Below the pieces are notes generated by a model. The model saw only the letters and a program-made list of their open reading frames with translations, searched no databases and was not told the DNA's origin. A program made the translations under genes and the position numbers. From assembly GCF_000816845.1 (NCBI RefSeq), contig NZ_CP006879.1, positions 248,001-312,000 of the forward strand: DNA of 64,000 nucleotides, read 5' to 3'. This DNA comes from Rhizobium gallicum bv. gallicum R602sp (lineage in GTDB: Bacteria; Pseudomonadota; Alphaproteobacteria; Rhizobiales; Rhizobiaceae). Positions 48,933-58,837 of this stretch are shown in pieces (positions within the stretch are counted from its first letter, which is position 1; every line of letters begins with the position of its first letter).

Positions 48933-51628
48933 TGAACCGGGGTAGCTTCCTCTTCGTGGAAAGCAACACGACAGGGACGGGCGAGCTTTTGATGAAGCGC
49001 GCCGGAGTCCTGGGCTTTGAACCTTATCTGGTTACGCGCAATCCTTCCCGCTATCCCTTTCTTAAAGGGGTCGTCGCACGAGTAATTGAAGCTGAGACGC
49101 GTGATCCGGATGAAATCGCCGGTGTCGCCGCCAACCTAACAAGCTTGGCGGGGGTATATTCGTCGTCAGACTACTTCGTGGAATCAGCGTCAAGAGTCGC
49201 GAAGGCGATCGGGCTACCCGCAGCGAGTCCGGACGCTATAGCTACGTGCCGGAACAAGTGGAAGCAGATAACCGAGTTGCAGCGACAATCGATTTCAGCT
49301 CCTGAAACTCGGCTTGTCACTTCGCTCAGAGACGTCGAGAACATTCTCGCGCAAGCTATTTTCCCGGTCGTCGTGAAGCCGGTCTCCGGAAGCGGCAGTA
49401 GCGGTGTAAGGCTTTGCGACAGTGCCGCGGACGCCGTCAAGGCGTTTGAAAGTGCAAAGGACGCGCTGCTTGATCAAGTGGATTTGCGCAGCCCCGAGAT
49501 CCTCATCCAGCAATATGTAGAGGGTAAGGAATACTCGGCAGAGATGATCGCATACGATGGGACGCTGCATTGCCTTGGAATTATCGCCAAGCACAAGGGG
49601 CCGCCTCCCTGTTTTGTCGAGGTGGGGCACGACTTTCCGGCCCCGCTTCCGCAGTCTTTGCTACATGAACTGGCTTCTTTTGCCGGAGGCGCGGTATCGG
49701 CTCTAGGCTTGGACTTCGGACCGGCTCATGTAGAGTTCGTGATAACGGACTCTGGCCCGGTGGTCATTGAGGTCAATCCCAGGCTGGCTGGAGGAATGAT
49801 TCCAGTTATGCTCTCGCACGCCTTGGGCACGTCCATCCCGGACATGGTTATCGAGCTTTACGGGGGTGACGCGTTCACACTTCCACAAGCGAGCAAAAGG
49901 GCGGGAGCCATCCGTTTCCGAGTTGCCCACAAATCGGGGATGCTAAAACGCTTGGGCTTTTCGCGAACTCCGGAGCCCACTGTGCCCGAAGCGAGTCTTC
50001 TGAAATCTGAGGGAGACGAATTGCAAATCAATGGCGACTTTAGAGACCGAGTAGCCTACGCGGTAGGCGTCGCTGACGAACTTCATGCCGCTGCCACGGC
50101 AGCTGAACAAATGATAGAGTCCATTATGATTGACATCGAAACGACTGCTGGCGAAAGCGACAACAAAGATGCTGAATCAAAAGAGGGAACGTGGACGTTG
50201 CATCCTGAAGCGATGAAGCTGCTCGCTCCGCCAATCGAGATCTCGCGGGACGGTCGCCAACTGCAGTTCCAAGCGGCCATAGACGAAGCACATCTGGTGA
50301 TGCTCGCGGACCAGGGCTTGGTCAGCCAAGCCGCAGCTGCCGATCTCCTCAAGCACATCTTGGACCTCCAGGACGAGGGCTTTCAATCTTTGGAGGGCCG
50401 CGATGCTCGGCGTGGTATCTATCTGGCTTATGAGGCCGAACTTGCCGCCAGAGCGGGCCCCGAAAAAGCCGGCTGGCTTCACCTTGCCAGGTCCCGAAAC
50501 GACTTGAACGCCACTATTTCTCTCCTGCTCCTTCGGGAAGTTGCGTGTTCCATCTCGCAACAAATGGGAATTGCACAAGATGCCCTGCTTCAGCGAGCGG
50601 AAGAGGGGGCGAGACTTGTTGCTCCACTGTACAGTCAGTACCAGATTGCACTTCCAGCATCACCGGGGCACTACCTGCTAGGGGCTTTCTTTGCTCTAGG
50701 GCGCGAGCGCCAACGGCTTCAGAACCTGCTTAAGGAGGTTAGGGAGTGCCCTATGGGGGCCGGAGCCGGCGGTGGCACTAGTATGTCAATAAATCCCTTG
50801 AAAACAGCAATTCTTCTGGGATTCGAACAGCCGTCGTTCAACTCTCTTGATGCGGTTGCGAGCCGAGATTTGCATCTCCATGGGCTTTCACTCTTCGCTG
50901 GCGTTTCAATCTTGCTCAGTCGTCTGGCTCAGGACTTGCAGGTTTGGACGACGCGTGAGTTCGCCCTCATAGACGTTCCTCGCAATCTTGCCGGCGGCTC
51001 TTCTATGCTGCCTCAAAAGAAAAACCCGTTTCTGCTTGAGCACATCAAGGGATCGGCAAGCACCGTGATCGGCGCCTACGTTTCTGCGGCAACGGCAATC
51101 TGCAAAGCGCCTTTCAGCAACTCGATCGAAGCAAGTAATTATGGCTGCTCCCCGCTGGGCCTTGCGGAAGATGCCCTCAAACGGGCCATCACACTCACAT
51201 CGCTCGTGGTGCAGTTCATGTCTTTCAACGCGGCATCAATGCGGAAAAATCTGGAGGACGGCTTGGCGATGACAACCGTCGCCGCCGAACGAATGTCGTC
51301 GCAAGGCGTTCCCTTTAGGGATGCCCACACACAAGTTAGCGAGATCGTCAGGCGCCTGTCTCAGGATTGCAGCGTCGCGGAGCGTCGAAGCGAGTTGGCA
51401 AGCCATCTCGCTGACGTGTTGCCAGCGGGTCTTGAAGAGTGCAGGGATGCTCTGCAGTTCGGAGGAGGACCCGGAAAAAGCTCAATCGATAGCCAGATCT
51501 CTGTAGCAAAAACTCTGTTTCGGGAGATGCAGCTCAAATGCAAGGACATACGGGAGCGTTGGGCACACGCCGAGATGCACCGCAAACAGAGGGTGAAAGA
51601 ACTCATTGATAGGCACCCGACTGCCTGA
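48932..51628 (+). CDS. ATP-grasp ligase fused to argininosuccinate-lyase-like domain
   Basis: An 898-residue two-domain protein. Residues 1 to about 410 form an ATP-grasp ligase ([42 protein letters not shown]). From about 440 on it is a member of the fumarase/argininosuccinate lyase superfamily, with [16 protein letters not shown] and the catalytic signature [13 protein letters not shown] near residues 687-699. The lyase half should release fumarate from an N-succinyl-type adduct. The ligase half would join the product to a second acid. ATG 48932 overlaps the stop of the PLP enzyme gene, and the three genes form one operon. Confidence 0.88.
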   Translation: MNRGSFLFVESNTTGTGELLMKRAGVLGFEPYLVTRNPSRYPFLKGVVARVIEAETRDPDEIAGVAANLTSLAGVYSSSDYFVESASRVAKAIGLPAASPDAIATCRNKWKQITELQRQSISAPETRLVTSLRDVENILAQAIFPVVVKPVSGSGSSGVRLCDSAADAVKAFESAKDALLDQVDLRSPEILIQQYVEGKEYSAEMIAYDGTLHCLGIIAKHKGPPPCFVEVGHDFPAPLPQSLLHELASFAGGAVSALGLDFGPAHVEFVITDSGPVVIEVNPRLAGGMIPVMLSHALGTSIPDMVIELYGGDAFTLPQASKRAGAIRFRVAHKSGMLKRLGFSRTPEPTVPEASLLKSEGDELQINGDFRDRVAYAVGVADELHAAATAAEQMIESIMIDIETTAGESDNKDAESKEGTWTLHPEAMKLLAPPIEISRDGRQLQFQAAIDEAHLVMLADQGLVSQAAAADLLKHILDLQDEGFQSLEGRDARRGIYLAYEAELAARAGPEKAGWLHLARSRNDLNATISLLLLREVACSISQQMGIAQDALLQRAEEGARLVAPLYSQYQIALPASPGHYLLGAFFALGRERQRLQNLLKEVRECPMGAGAGGGTSMSINPLKTAILLGFEQPSFNSLDAVASRDLHLHGLSLFAGVSILLSRLAQDLQVWTTREFALIDVPRNLAGGSSMLPQKKNPFLLEHIKGSASTVIGAYVSAATAICKAPFSNSIEASNYGCSPLGLAEDALKRAITLTSLVVQFMSFNAASMRKNLEDGLAMTTVAAERMSSQGVPFRDAHTQVSEIVRRLSQDCSVAERRSELASHLADVLPAGLEECRDALQFGGGPGKSSIDSQISVAKTLFREMQLKCKDIRERWAHAEMHRKQRVKELIDRHPTA

Positions 51629-51914
51629 ATGGATGCAGTACGGATAACGTCCAATGGTACGATCGCTGTGACTTAGCATGGACGCAGTGTCGTTGTGGGG
51701 TGGTCGGTTTTTTATGCAATTGATCACCCAGAATACACTGTTTCTCTTTGGAGGGTTCCTCGATGTCGCTCGATTTGCGTATTTTGCGACATTGAGATGG
51801 AGATGACATGGGCAAGTTGCTGATAGGAAATTCACAATCGCGAAGTCCTATCGGGGCCATGAAATGCAGGGCTAATGCGGATCGGACCGCTACACAGCAA
51901 AGGGTCAACAGCCG

Positions 51915-53147
51915 ATGGCAAAAAGAGCGCTAATTCTGCTTGAAGGGCACAGGAATATTGGTCCTCTCTACGTCCAAGCAGCCCAACGCCTTGGTCTTCT
52001 TCCAATTACCCTCGCGGCTGATCCATCCCGTTACGATTATCTCGAGGCGGAAGGGCTTGAGGCAATCCGCGTTGATACAGAGAATTTAGATGCGCTGATC
52101 CGCGAATGTTCCCGGCTACGTGCGACTTACGACATTGCCGGCATTAGCGTGGTCCTGGACGAGTTGATCTATGTGACGGTTGGTAAGCTCTGCCGGCATT
52201 TCGATTTGCCGGGACCTAATCCCGCGTCGATTGAACGATGCTGCGACAAGTTCTCTCAACGTCAGCTCCTGGCGGAGGCCGGAGTTCCAGTACCTGCTTA
52301 TTGTTTGGCGACGAATGCGACGGACGTAGAAAGAGCTGCCGCGGAGATTGGCCTGCCCGTGGTTGTTAAGCCGGCCGAAGGCAGCGGTAGCAGCGGTGTC
52401 CGATTGTGCCGCAACCTCAATGAGTTGGCGCAACATGTGGCCTATCTATTGGGCGAAAAGCACATGTGGCGATCTTCGTCGAGGATACTGGTCGAAGAAT
52501 TCGCACAAGGCCCATACTATAGCGCTGACACAATGGGAAATGAGGTCATTGCTATCGGTGCCGCTGAGTTCGGTTCTCCACCCCATTTCGTCGTTCGTGA
52601 GAGCATCTTTCCCGCCCCGCTGAGTGATGACGAGCACGAGCGTATCGTTGATGTTTCGTTGAGCTGCTTGGAAGCTCTAGGCCTTGGCTGGGGACCAACG
52701 AACATAGAGCTCCGATGGACGAAGCGTGGCCCAGTTGTCATTGAAGTCAATCCACGTCTTCCGGGGTGGACCACTCCTCGGCTGATTCAGTTAGCTTACG
52801 GGATCGACCTCATCACTGAGCACATCAAGCTTGTCATCGGCGAGGAATGGGATTTGCGCAGAAAGCATTCGCAAACTGCGGCGACCCGATTCCTAGTTCC
52901 TGATCGCGATGGCACCTTTGATTGGATCGGTGGCGAGAACCGGGCGGCTGCTATACCTGGTGTTGTCGAAACCAAATTGTACGTTGAACCAAAGACGCCG
53001 ATCGTCAGGAAAGGCGATTACGGAGACTGTATCGGATACGTCATCGCCGCTTCACCCAGCCTTGCTGAGACCGAGGGGATACTTCAGTGTGCGGTCGACT
53101 TGCTCGATTGGTCAATCACACCATTTCCGACCCTTCGCGAACGGTAA
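51915..53147 (+). CDS. ATP-grasp ligase, paralogue 3
   Basis: A 410-residue ATP-grasp ligase. It is nearest to the copy at 33778: both have [17 protein letters not shown] and NPRLPGWTTPRLIQLAYG. At the DNA level runs such as GAAGAATTCGCACAAGGC are shared by all three copies. It lies 287 bp after the fusion gene and probably adds another coupling step. The 43-base element found before the other two is not visible here; only AGGGTCAA near the start is conserved. Confidence 0.85.
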   Translation: MAKRALILLEGHRNIGPLYVQAAQRLGLLPITLAADPSRYDYLEAEGLEAIRVDTENLDALIRECSRLRATYDIAGISVVLDELIYVTVGKLCRHFDLPGPNPASIERCCDKFSQRQLLAEAGVPVPAYCLATNATDVERAAAEIGLPVVVKPAEGSGSSGVRLCRNLNELAQHVAYLLGEKHMWRSSSRILVEEFAQGPYYSADTMGNEVIAIGAAEFGSPPHFVVRESIFPAPLSDDEHERIVDVSLSCLEALGLGWGPTNIELRWTKRGPVVIEVNPRLPGWTTPRLIQLAYGIDLITEHIKLVIGEEWDLRRKHSQTAATRFLVPDRDGTFDWIGGENRAAAIPGVVETKLYVEPKTPIVRKGDYGDCIGYVIAASPSLAETEGILQCAVDLLDWSITPFPTLRER

Positions 53148-53558
53148 TATAGCTGCCGACAACGTCCCGGCACCCGAGAGTGCCATACAGGGCAATCGTC
53201 GCCGAACTTTGGTGCAACCGAGAAGTTGGCGTTGCGATCTCATCAGTGGTGAAGGTCGCAGCGTTACCGCGCCACCGGCGCCGGTTAAAATGGGAGGGCA
53301 CCGCTAGCGCGGTATCCCCGCACCGAAGGGCGCCTTGCTTTGTTGAGCTGACATCGTTGTTTTTGTGAGCGGCATCGCCACGTTGCTAATGACGAGGATA
53401 ACGACGTGTCGTATCCCCACGGTGAGGGCCGTCTTGTGATGTGAGGCGGAACGTTGGATGTCCTAGTGCAAGCACTAGGGATAGTCCTATGACAATGCAG
53501 CAAATCGAAGTGATCACGTCTGTGGAGCGCCGTCGTCGTAAGCGGTGAACTGAGACCG

Positions 53559-55157
53559 TTACTTCTGGAAGTTCCAAGGCATAAGGGCGTCGATCTCGCT
53601 CGATGGCCAACCCGCGGCGATGCGTTCGAGGGTCTGCGTTAGCCAAGCGAGCGGATCAACACCGTTCATTTTGGCCGTTTGAATGAGAGTTGAGATCGTC
53701 GCCCAAGTCCGGCCGCCGCCGGCATTACCCGCGAACAGACTATTCTTGCGAACGATTGCCTGGGGCCTGATTGCACGCTCGACGATATTGGAGTCGATTT
53801 CGATCCGGCCGTCGTGAAGGAATTGCTCGAAGGCTTCCTGTCGATGAAGGGAATAGCGAATGGCCTCGGCGAGCTTTGACTTTCCAGAGATACGGGGCAG
53901 CGTGTCCTGCCAAAGCTTGTAGAGATCGGCAACGACTGCAGCGGAGGCCTCCTGGCGGGCGGCCACGCGGACATCGGGGCTTTGTCCGCGCACCTTTTCC
54001 TCGATGGCCCACAGCGCGCCCATCTTTTCGATCGTCGCCGTTGCCACCTTGGAACTGTCGCTCGCATGAAGTTCGTAAAACCGGCGGCGACTGTGCGCCC
54101 AACACCCAGCCAATAGCGCGCCGTCGTTTCCCCGGTCAGGTCGGGCGACGCGGTTGTAAGCAGTGTAGCCATCGATCTGCAGGATGCCGCGATAGCCGTC
54201 GAGATGCCGCGCGACACAATCACCGGATCGACTGTCTTCAAAGCGATAGGCAACCATCGGCGGTCCACTGCCACCGAACGGTCGGTCGTCCCGTGCGTAC
54301 GCCCATAGATACGCTGTCTTTGCCGACCCCGATCCAGGAACAAGTGTGGGCAATGTCGTCTCGTCGGCAAAGATTCGTTCGCCTCGTTTAATCTGGCCGA
54401 AGGTGTAGTCTGCAAGGATCTCAAGTTCGAACCCGAGCTTGCCCATCCACCGCGCCATGATTCCGCGGTCGACGTCGACATGGTCGCGCAGGAAGATCGC
54501 TTCCTGCCGATAAAGCGGCAAGCCATCACCATATTTGGAGACCGCGATATAGGCGAGCAACGCTTCCGTTGGAATGCCGCTTTCTACGATATGCGCCGGT
54601 GCCAACGCCTGGATGACACCGTCCTCGTTCTTGAAGGCATACTTCGGGCGGTGCGTGACGATCACCCGGAACTTCGGTGGAATGACATCAAGCCGCTCGG
54701 AGGTATCTTCACCGATCAGGATCTTCTGTTTGCCAGCATGCTCAGGAAGCTCGTCCGGCTCGATCACCACATGGATACGTTCCAGATGCGGTGGGAAGCC
54801 CTTGCGCGGACGGGGTGCACGTTTTGCAGCGCCTGGACCTCTTCCTTTTTCGACCAACGCCTGGATGGCGGCAATGCCGGTCTCGATCTCTTCGAAGACA
54901 AACGCACCTTGCTCGTCGAGATCCGCGTCGATGTTCTTGCTCTGCTTTTCCGAGCGTCTTCCATAGCGGTAACGGTCGAAGGCTTTGAGAACCTGCTTCA
55001 GCTTGGCGATCTGTTCGTCAGCATCGGCATTGCGGGCTTTCAGATCAGCGACTTCACTCTCCAGAGCGTCGGCGCGCGCAGCCTTTTCGGCGATCGCCAG
55101 GATCATGGCTTTCAGCGCATCAACGTCATCGGGAAGGTCGAGATCAGCTGGCGTCAT
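53559..55157 (-). CDS. tnpC: IS66-A transposase TnpC
   Basis: An intact IS66 transposase of about 532 residues from ATG 55157 (an in-frame start at 55187 would add 10). It has a leucine-zipper-like front, then the DDE domain with IFADETTLPTL, ILQIDGYTAYN and GRIEIDSNIVERAIRP, ending MPWNFQK. The minus-strand order tnpA-tnpB-tnpC is standard. Confidence 0.93.
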   Translation of the reverse strand: MTPADLDLPDDVDALKAMILAIAEKAARADALESEVADLKARNADADEQIAKLKQVLKAFDRYRYGRRSEKQSKNIDADLDEQGAFVFEEIETGIAAIQALVEKGRGPGAAKRAPRPRKGFPPHLERIHVVIEPDELPEHAGKQKILIGEDTSERLDVIPPKFRVIVTHRPKYAFKNEDGVIQALAPAHIVESGIPTEALLAYIAVSKYGDGLPLYRQEAIFLRDHVDVDRGIMARWMGKLGFELEILADYTFGQIKRGERIFADETTLPTLVPGSGSAKTAYLWAYARDDRPFGGSGPPMVAYRFEDSRSGDCVARHLDGYRGILQIDGYTAYNRVARPDRGNDGALLAGCWAHSRRRFYELHASDSSKVATATIEKMGALWAIEEKVRGQSPDVRVAARQEASAAVVADLYKLWQDTLPRISGKSKLAEAIRYSLHRQEAFEQFLHDGRIEIDSNIVERAIRPQAIVRKNSLFAGNAGGGRTWATISTLIQTAKMNGVDPLAWLTQTLERIAAGWPSSEIDALMPWNFQK

Positions 55158-55231
55158 GCCTGCGAATAGAGCATATTTTGCTGACAATTTCCCGCAGTTT
55201 CAGAAGCCTGATTCACTCTGCCGCAGGGCTT

Positions 55232-55576
55232 TTACCCAGCAAATTCCGGCCGTTTCACTGCAACGGTACGGACACGTTTCCAGTCCATCCCGTCAACGAG
55301 GGCAAGGAGCTGCGCGTGATTGAGCTGCACACGGGCAGGCCCGATCTTTGGCCAAACGAACCGATTTTTTTCCAGACGCTTCGAATAGAGGCACACACCG
55401 GAACCATCCCACCAAGCGATCTTAATTCTGTCTGCTCTCTTGGCGCGAAAGACATAGAGCGCTCCGCTGAATGGATCGTTGCCAGCATCGCGCACCAGCG
55501 ACAGAAGGCTATCGGGACCTTTGCGGAAGTCCACCGGGTGGCTTGCAAGAAACACCTTCGCACCGGCCGGGATCAT
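55232..55576 (-). CDS. tnpB: IS66-A TnpB
   Basis: A 114-residue IS66 OrfB (PF05717): VFLASHPVDFRKGPDSLLSL, then GALYVFRAKRADRIKIAWW. It overlaps the end of tnpA by 4 bases. Needed with TnpA for transposition in IS66 relatives, mechanism unknown. Confidence 0.93.
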   Translation of the reverse strand: MIPAGAKVFLASHPVDFRKGPDSLLSLVRDAGNDPFSGALYVFRAKRADRIKIAWWDGSGVCLYSKRLEKNRFVWPKIGPARVQLNHAQLLALVDGMDWKRVRTVAVKRPEFAG

Positions 55577-55962
55577 GCGGAGCGCACCGCACGGATCACC
55601 CGAACAAGATGAGCCTCATCGGTCTCGGCAGCTGTGCGGATTACCGCATCACCGATGATGATGTCGACCCCGGAATAATTGCTGGATGATGGTGTCGGTA
55701 AGAGACCGGCGGTTTCATCCGCCGGCAAAGCCGCGGCTCGCAGCCGGGCATTGCGCCGCCATGTAAATAATTGTGACGGATCAACGCCGATGCGCCGGGC
55801 TATCGCCGAAACGCTCGCGCCCGGCTGCATCGTCTCAGCGACCGCCTGCGCCTTAAACTCGTCCGACCATTGCCGCCGGACTTGCCTCGGCGCACCTTCC
55901 AGAGGACTGGCGACAGCTTCAATCATATGGAAAGTTCTATGTTCAGACATAGGAGCAGACAT
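55573..55962 (-). CDS. tnpA: IS66-A TnpA
   Basis: A 129-residue helix-turn-helix protein: WSDEFKAQAVAETMQPGASV, then AIARRIGVDPSQLFTWRR. The start is taken at 55962; codons a few residues further in are also possible. It overlaps tnpB. Confidence 0.9.
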   Translation of the reverse strand: MSAPMSEHRTFHMIEAVASPLEGAPRQVRRQWSDEFKAQAVAETMQPGASVSAIARRIGVDPSQLFTWRRNARLRAAALPADETAGLLPTPSSSNYSGVDIIIGDAVIRTAAETDEAHLVRVIRAVRSA

Positions 55963-56394
55963 AGAAGTTCACGCCCGAGTTCATTCATTCAGCAGTATCA
56001 ATAAATCCACCAAAGTGCCTTCGCCAGATGGGATAGATTCACCGCTTACCCGTCGTCGCTGGTCTCGCGCAGAAAAGGAGCGGCTGGTTGCGGCCTGCCT
56101 CGAGCCGAATGCCAGCGTATCCGAGATTGCCCGGTCGGCAGGCATCCATGCGGGTCAGTTGTTCCGGTGGCGCAAAGAACTCTGCCAGGCCTCACCGCCG
56201 CCAGCGCGGCAGTTTATTCCCGTAGAAGTCGCGGCCTTGCCTGCGCCTGATCCGGTGGAGACAACACTGCCACCTCGACCGCGCAAGAAGATAAGCGTTG
56301 TGACAATTGAGCTTAGTCGGGGGCGGCGCATTCGTGTGGAGAGCGATGTTGATACTGAAGCGCTCGCTCGGATCGTCGATATCGTAGACCGGCG

Positions 56395-56742
56395 ATGATC
56401 CCGGTTCCAAGCGGCGTGAAGGTCTGGCTGGCGACCGGACACACAGATATGCGAAAAGGCTTCCCTGGTTTGTCGTTGATGGTGCAGGAGACGCTAAAGG
56501 GGGATCCGCATAGCGGCCACCTGTTCTGCTTCCGCGGGCGTCGGGGCGGGCTCATCAAGGTGATCTGGCACGACGGCCAAGGTGCCTGCCTGTTCACGAA
56601 GAAGCTGGAGCGCGGCCGCTTCATATGGCCGTCAGCGGCCGACGGCACTGTGGTGATCACGCCTGCGCAACTTGGCTATCTACTCGAAGGGATCGATTGG
56701 CGAATGCCGCAAAAAACCTGGCGTCCAAGCTCGGCTGGGTAG
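56395..56742 (+). CDS. tnpB: IS66-B TnpB
   Basis: A 115-residue IS66 OrfB with VKVWLATGHTDMRKGFPGLS and LFCFRGRRGGLIKVIWHDG. It overlaps tnpA of element B by 4 bases. Intact. Confidence 0.92.
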   Translation: MIPVPSGVKVWLATGHTDMRKGFPGLSLMVQETLKGDPHSGHLFCFRGRRGGLIKVIWHDGQGACLFTKKLERGRFIWPSAADGTVVITPAQLGYLLEGIDWRMPQKTWRPSSAG

Positions 56743-56787
56743 CGGAAATGGCTGGAAAGGCGGGCACGAATATGATTCCCTCTCGTC

Positions 56788-58425
56788 ATGACCGATGCGG
56801 CCGATCAGCTTCCCGACGACCTTGCCAGCGCTCATGCGATGATCCTCGCCGAGCGTGCCGCCCGTCGTGAAGCCGAGGCCGTTGCTGCCCGAGCCCAGGC
56901 AGTGAACTCTCATTCCGATGCGCTCATTGCCAGATTGAGGCTGGAGATTGAGAAGCTCAAGCGCGACATCCATGGCAGCCGCTCGGAGCGAAAGGCCCGC
57001 CTTCTCGAACAGATGGAATTGCAGCTCGAGGAACTGGAAGCCGACGCTAGCCAGGACGAACTGGCCGCGGAGATTGCGGCACGATCATCGACAGTCAAAA
57101 CCTTCGAGCGCAAGCGTCCATCGCGCAAACCGTTTCCTGAGCATCTGCCGCGCGAGCGCGTTGTGATTGCCGCTCCTCAAAGCTGCCCCTGCTGCGGCTC
57201 GGCCAAATTGTCAAAGCTGGGTGAGGACATCACCGAGACACTGGAAGTGATCCCACGCCAGTGGAAGGTCATCCAAACCGTGCGGGAGAAATTCTCTTGC
57301 CGCGAATGCGAGAAGATTGCTCAGCCGCCGGCTCCTTTCCACGTGACGCCGCGCGGCTTTGCCGGACCAAACCTCTTGGCGATGATACTGTTTGAGAAGT
57401 TCGGACAGCATCAGCCGCTAAACCGGCAGAGCGAACGTTATGCCCGAGAAGGCATCGACCTCAGCCTTTCGACACTCGCCGACCAGGTCGGTGCCTGCGC
57501 CGCGATCTTGAAGCCCTTGCACCGATTGATCGAAGCGCACGTACTTTCCGCCGAGCGGCTGCATGGTGACGACACCACGGTGCCGATCCTGGCAAAAGGC
57601 AAGACTGATACCGGACGCATATGGACCTACGTCAGAGATGACCGGCCATTCGGCGGAACGTCGCCGCCGGCCGCCCTCTACTATGCCTCGCGAGATCGCC
57701 GGCAGGAACATCCCGAGCGTCATCTCAAGACCTTCACCGGCATTCTGCAAGCGGATGCCTATGGCGGCTACAACCCGCTCTTCAAGTCGGAGCGTGCTTC
57801 CGGTCCATTGACGCAGGCGCTTTGCTGGGCTCACTCGCGCCGCAAGTTCTTCGTGCTGGCTGACATTGCCACGAACGCCAAGCGCGGAAAAAATGCGACG
57901 CCGATCTCGCCAGTGGCGCTTGAGGCTGTGAGGCGGATCGATGCACTGTTTGATATCGAGCGCGACATCAACGGACTTTCCGTCAACGAACGCTCGCAGC
58001 GACGTCACAAGGACAGCCGCCCCCTCATCGACGAGCTTGAGGCTTGGCTGCGAGTCGAGCGGGCAAAACTATCGCGCAGCTCACCTGTCACCGAGCCGAT
58101 CGATTACATGCTCAAGCGCTGGGACGGCTTCACATCCTTCCTCAGCGACGGCAGGATTTGCCTGACCAATAATGCGGCTGAACGAGCCCTGCGCGGCTTC
58201 GCTCTCGGCAGAAAATCGTGGCTCTTTGCTGGTTCCGATCGCGGTGCAGATCGTGCTGCCTTCATGGCGACGCTGATCATGACGGCAAAGCTCAACGACA
58301 TCGATCCTCAGGCCTGGCTGGCTGATGTCTTGTCTCACATTGCGGATATGCCGGTCACGAGGCTTGAAGAATTGCTTCCATGGAATTGGAGCTCGCCCAC
58401 CGCACAAGCCCACGAAGCTGCCTGA
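56788..58425 (+). CDS. tnpC: IS66-B transposase TnpC
   Basis: A 545-residue IS66 transposase with a zinc-finger-like CPCCGSAKLSKLGED, the DDE region with LHGDDTTVPILAKGK, GILQADAYGGYNPL and RICLTNNAAERALRGFALG, ending LPWNWSSP. Intact, although its partner tnpA is split; it could be complemented by another IS66. Confidence 0.93.
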   Translation: MTDAADQLPDDLASAHAMILAERAARREAEAVAARAQAVNSHSDALIARLRLEIEKLKRDIHGSRSERKARLLEQMELQLEELEADASQDELAAEIAARSSTVKTFERKRPSRKPFPEHLPRERVVIAAPQSCPCCGSAKLSKLGEDITETLEVIPRQWKVIQTVREKFSCRECEKIAQPPAPFHVTPRGFAGPNLLAMILFEKFGQHQPLNRQSERYAREGIDLSLSTLADQVGACAAILKPLHRLIEAHVLSAERLHGDDTTVPILAKGKTDTGRIWTYVRDDRPFGGTSPPAALYYASRDRRQEHPERHLKTFTGILQADAYGGYNPLFKSERASGPLTQALCWAHSRRKFFVLADIATNAKRGKNATPISPVALEAVRRIDALFDIERDINGLSVNERSQRRHKDSRPLIDELEAWLRVERAKLSRSSPVTEPIDYMLKRWDGFTSFLSDGRICLTNNAAERALRGFALGRKSWLFAGSDRGADRAAFMATLIMTAKLNDIDPQAWLADVLSHIADMPVTRLEELLPWNWSSPTAQAHEAA

Positions 58426-58458
58426 TCTGCGGCCTTCACCGCATGCTTACGACGTGTC

Positions 58459-58837
58459 TATTCATCAGCTTGAAATTTTGGCTGGCAGTGTGCGGCGACG
58501 GAACTTCACGCGACCTACCAAGGAAGCGATCGTTTCGGAGACGCTGGCGGGCGAGATGACGTTGACGGAGGTTGCGCGACGTCACGACCTTGATCGATCA
58601 CTGGTTTATCGGTGGCGTCGTGAGCTTGGTGTTGCAGAGAAAGCGGAAGAGCCGCGCGCCTTCGTTCCGGTGAAGGTACAACAGGCGCCGGACCCGGCAA
58701 TAGGAATGCCCGCTGCGACAGCGTCTTCTGCGACCGAAATCCATGTTGGCCGGGGCCGGTCGGTGCGGGTCAATCGTGGCCAAGTCCTTCGACTATATGC
58801 TGAACCGCTGGACATCGTTTACCCGATGCCGATGTAA
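58459..58837 (+). pseudogene. tnpA: IS66 element C: tnpA relic joined to a tnpC scrap
   Basis: Its first codons (ANDEDNDVS) lie at 53382-53410, left of element B. The frame continues at 58459 with IHQLEILAGSVRRRNFTRP and TEVARRHDLDRSLVYRWRRE. Near 58790 the tnpA end is missing and a piece of tnpC (KSFDYMLNRWTSFTR) is fused in another frame, so a deletion removed tnpB and most of tnpC. This relic shows the target into which element B jumped. Confidence 0.75.

Larger units (their letters stand above)
53538..56049 (-). mobile_element. IS66 element A, intact, inserted in element B
   Basis: It begins GTAAGCGGTGAA and ends TTCACCGCTTAC, a perfect 12-bp terminal inverted repeat. The 8-bp duplication CCGTCGTC lies at 53530-53537 and 56050-56057. 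At 2512 bp it holds tnpA, tnpB and tnpC on the minus strand, all open, so it may still be mobile. Removing it restores the reading frame of element B tnpA. Confidence 0.9.
53489..56398 (+). pseudogene. tnpA: IS66-B tnpA, split by IS66-A
   Basis: ATG 53489 starts TMQQIEVITSVERRR; at 53537 the gene is cut by element A. It resumes at 56058 with RWSRAEKERLVAACLEPNA and runs to 56398, in frame once the insertion and one target copy are removed (129 residues). It is the helix-turn-helix accessory protein of IS66 elements. The 3' part could perhaps still be made from GTG 56015. Confidence 0.85.
53411..58450. mobile_element. IS66 element B, interrupted by IS66 element A
   Basis: The left end GTATCCCCACGGTGAGGGCCG pairs imperfectly with the right end, whose complement reads GTAAGCATGCGGTGAAGGCCG. 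The 8-bp target duplication GACGTGTC flanks it at 53403-53410 and 58451-58458. Without the nested element it is about 2.5 kb, with tnpA, tnpB and tnpC on the plus strand. Its own target was the tnpA of a third IS66 (C). Confidence 0.85.
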
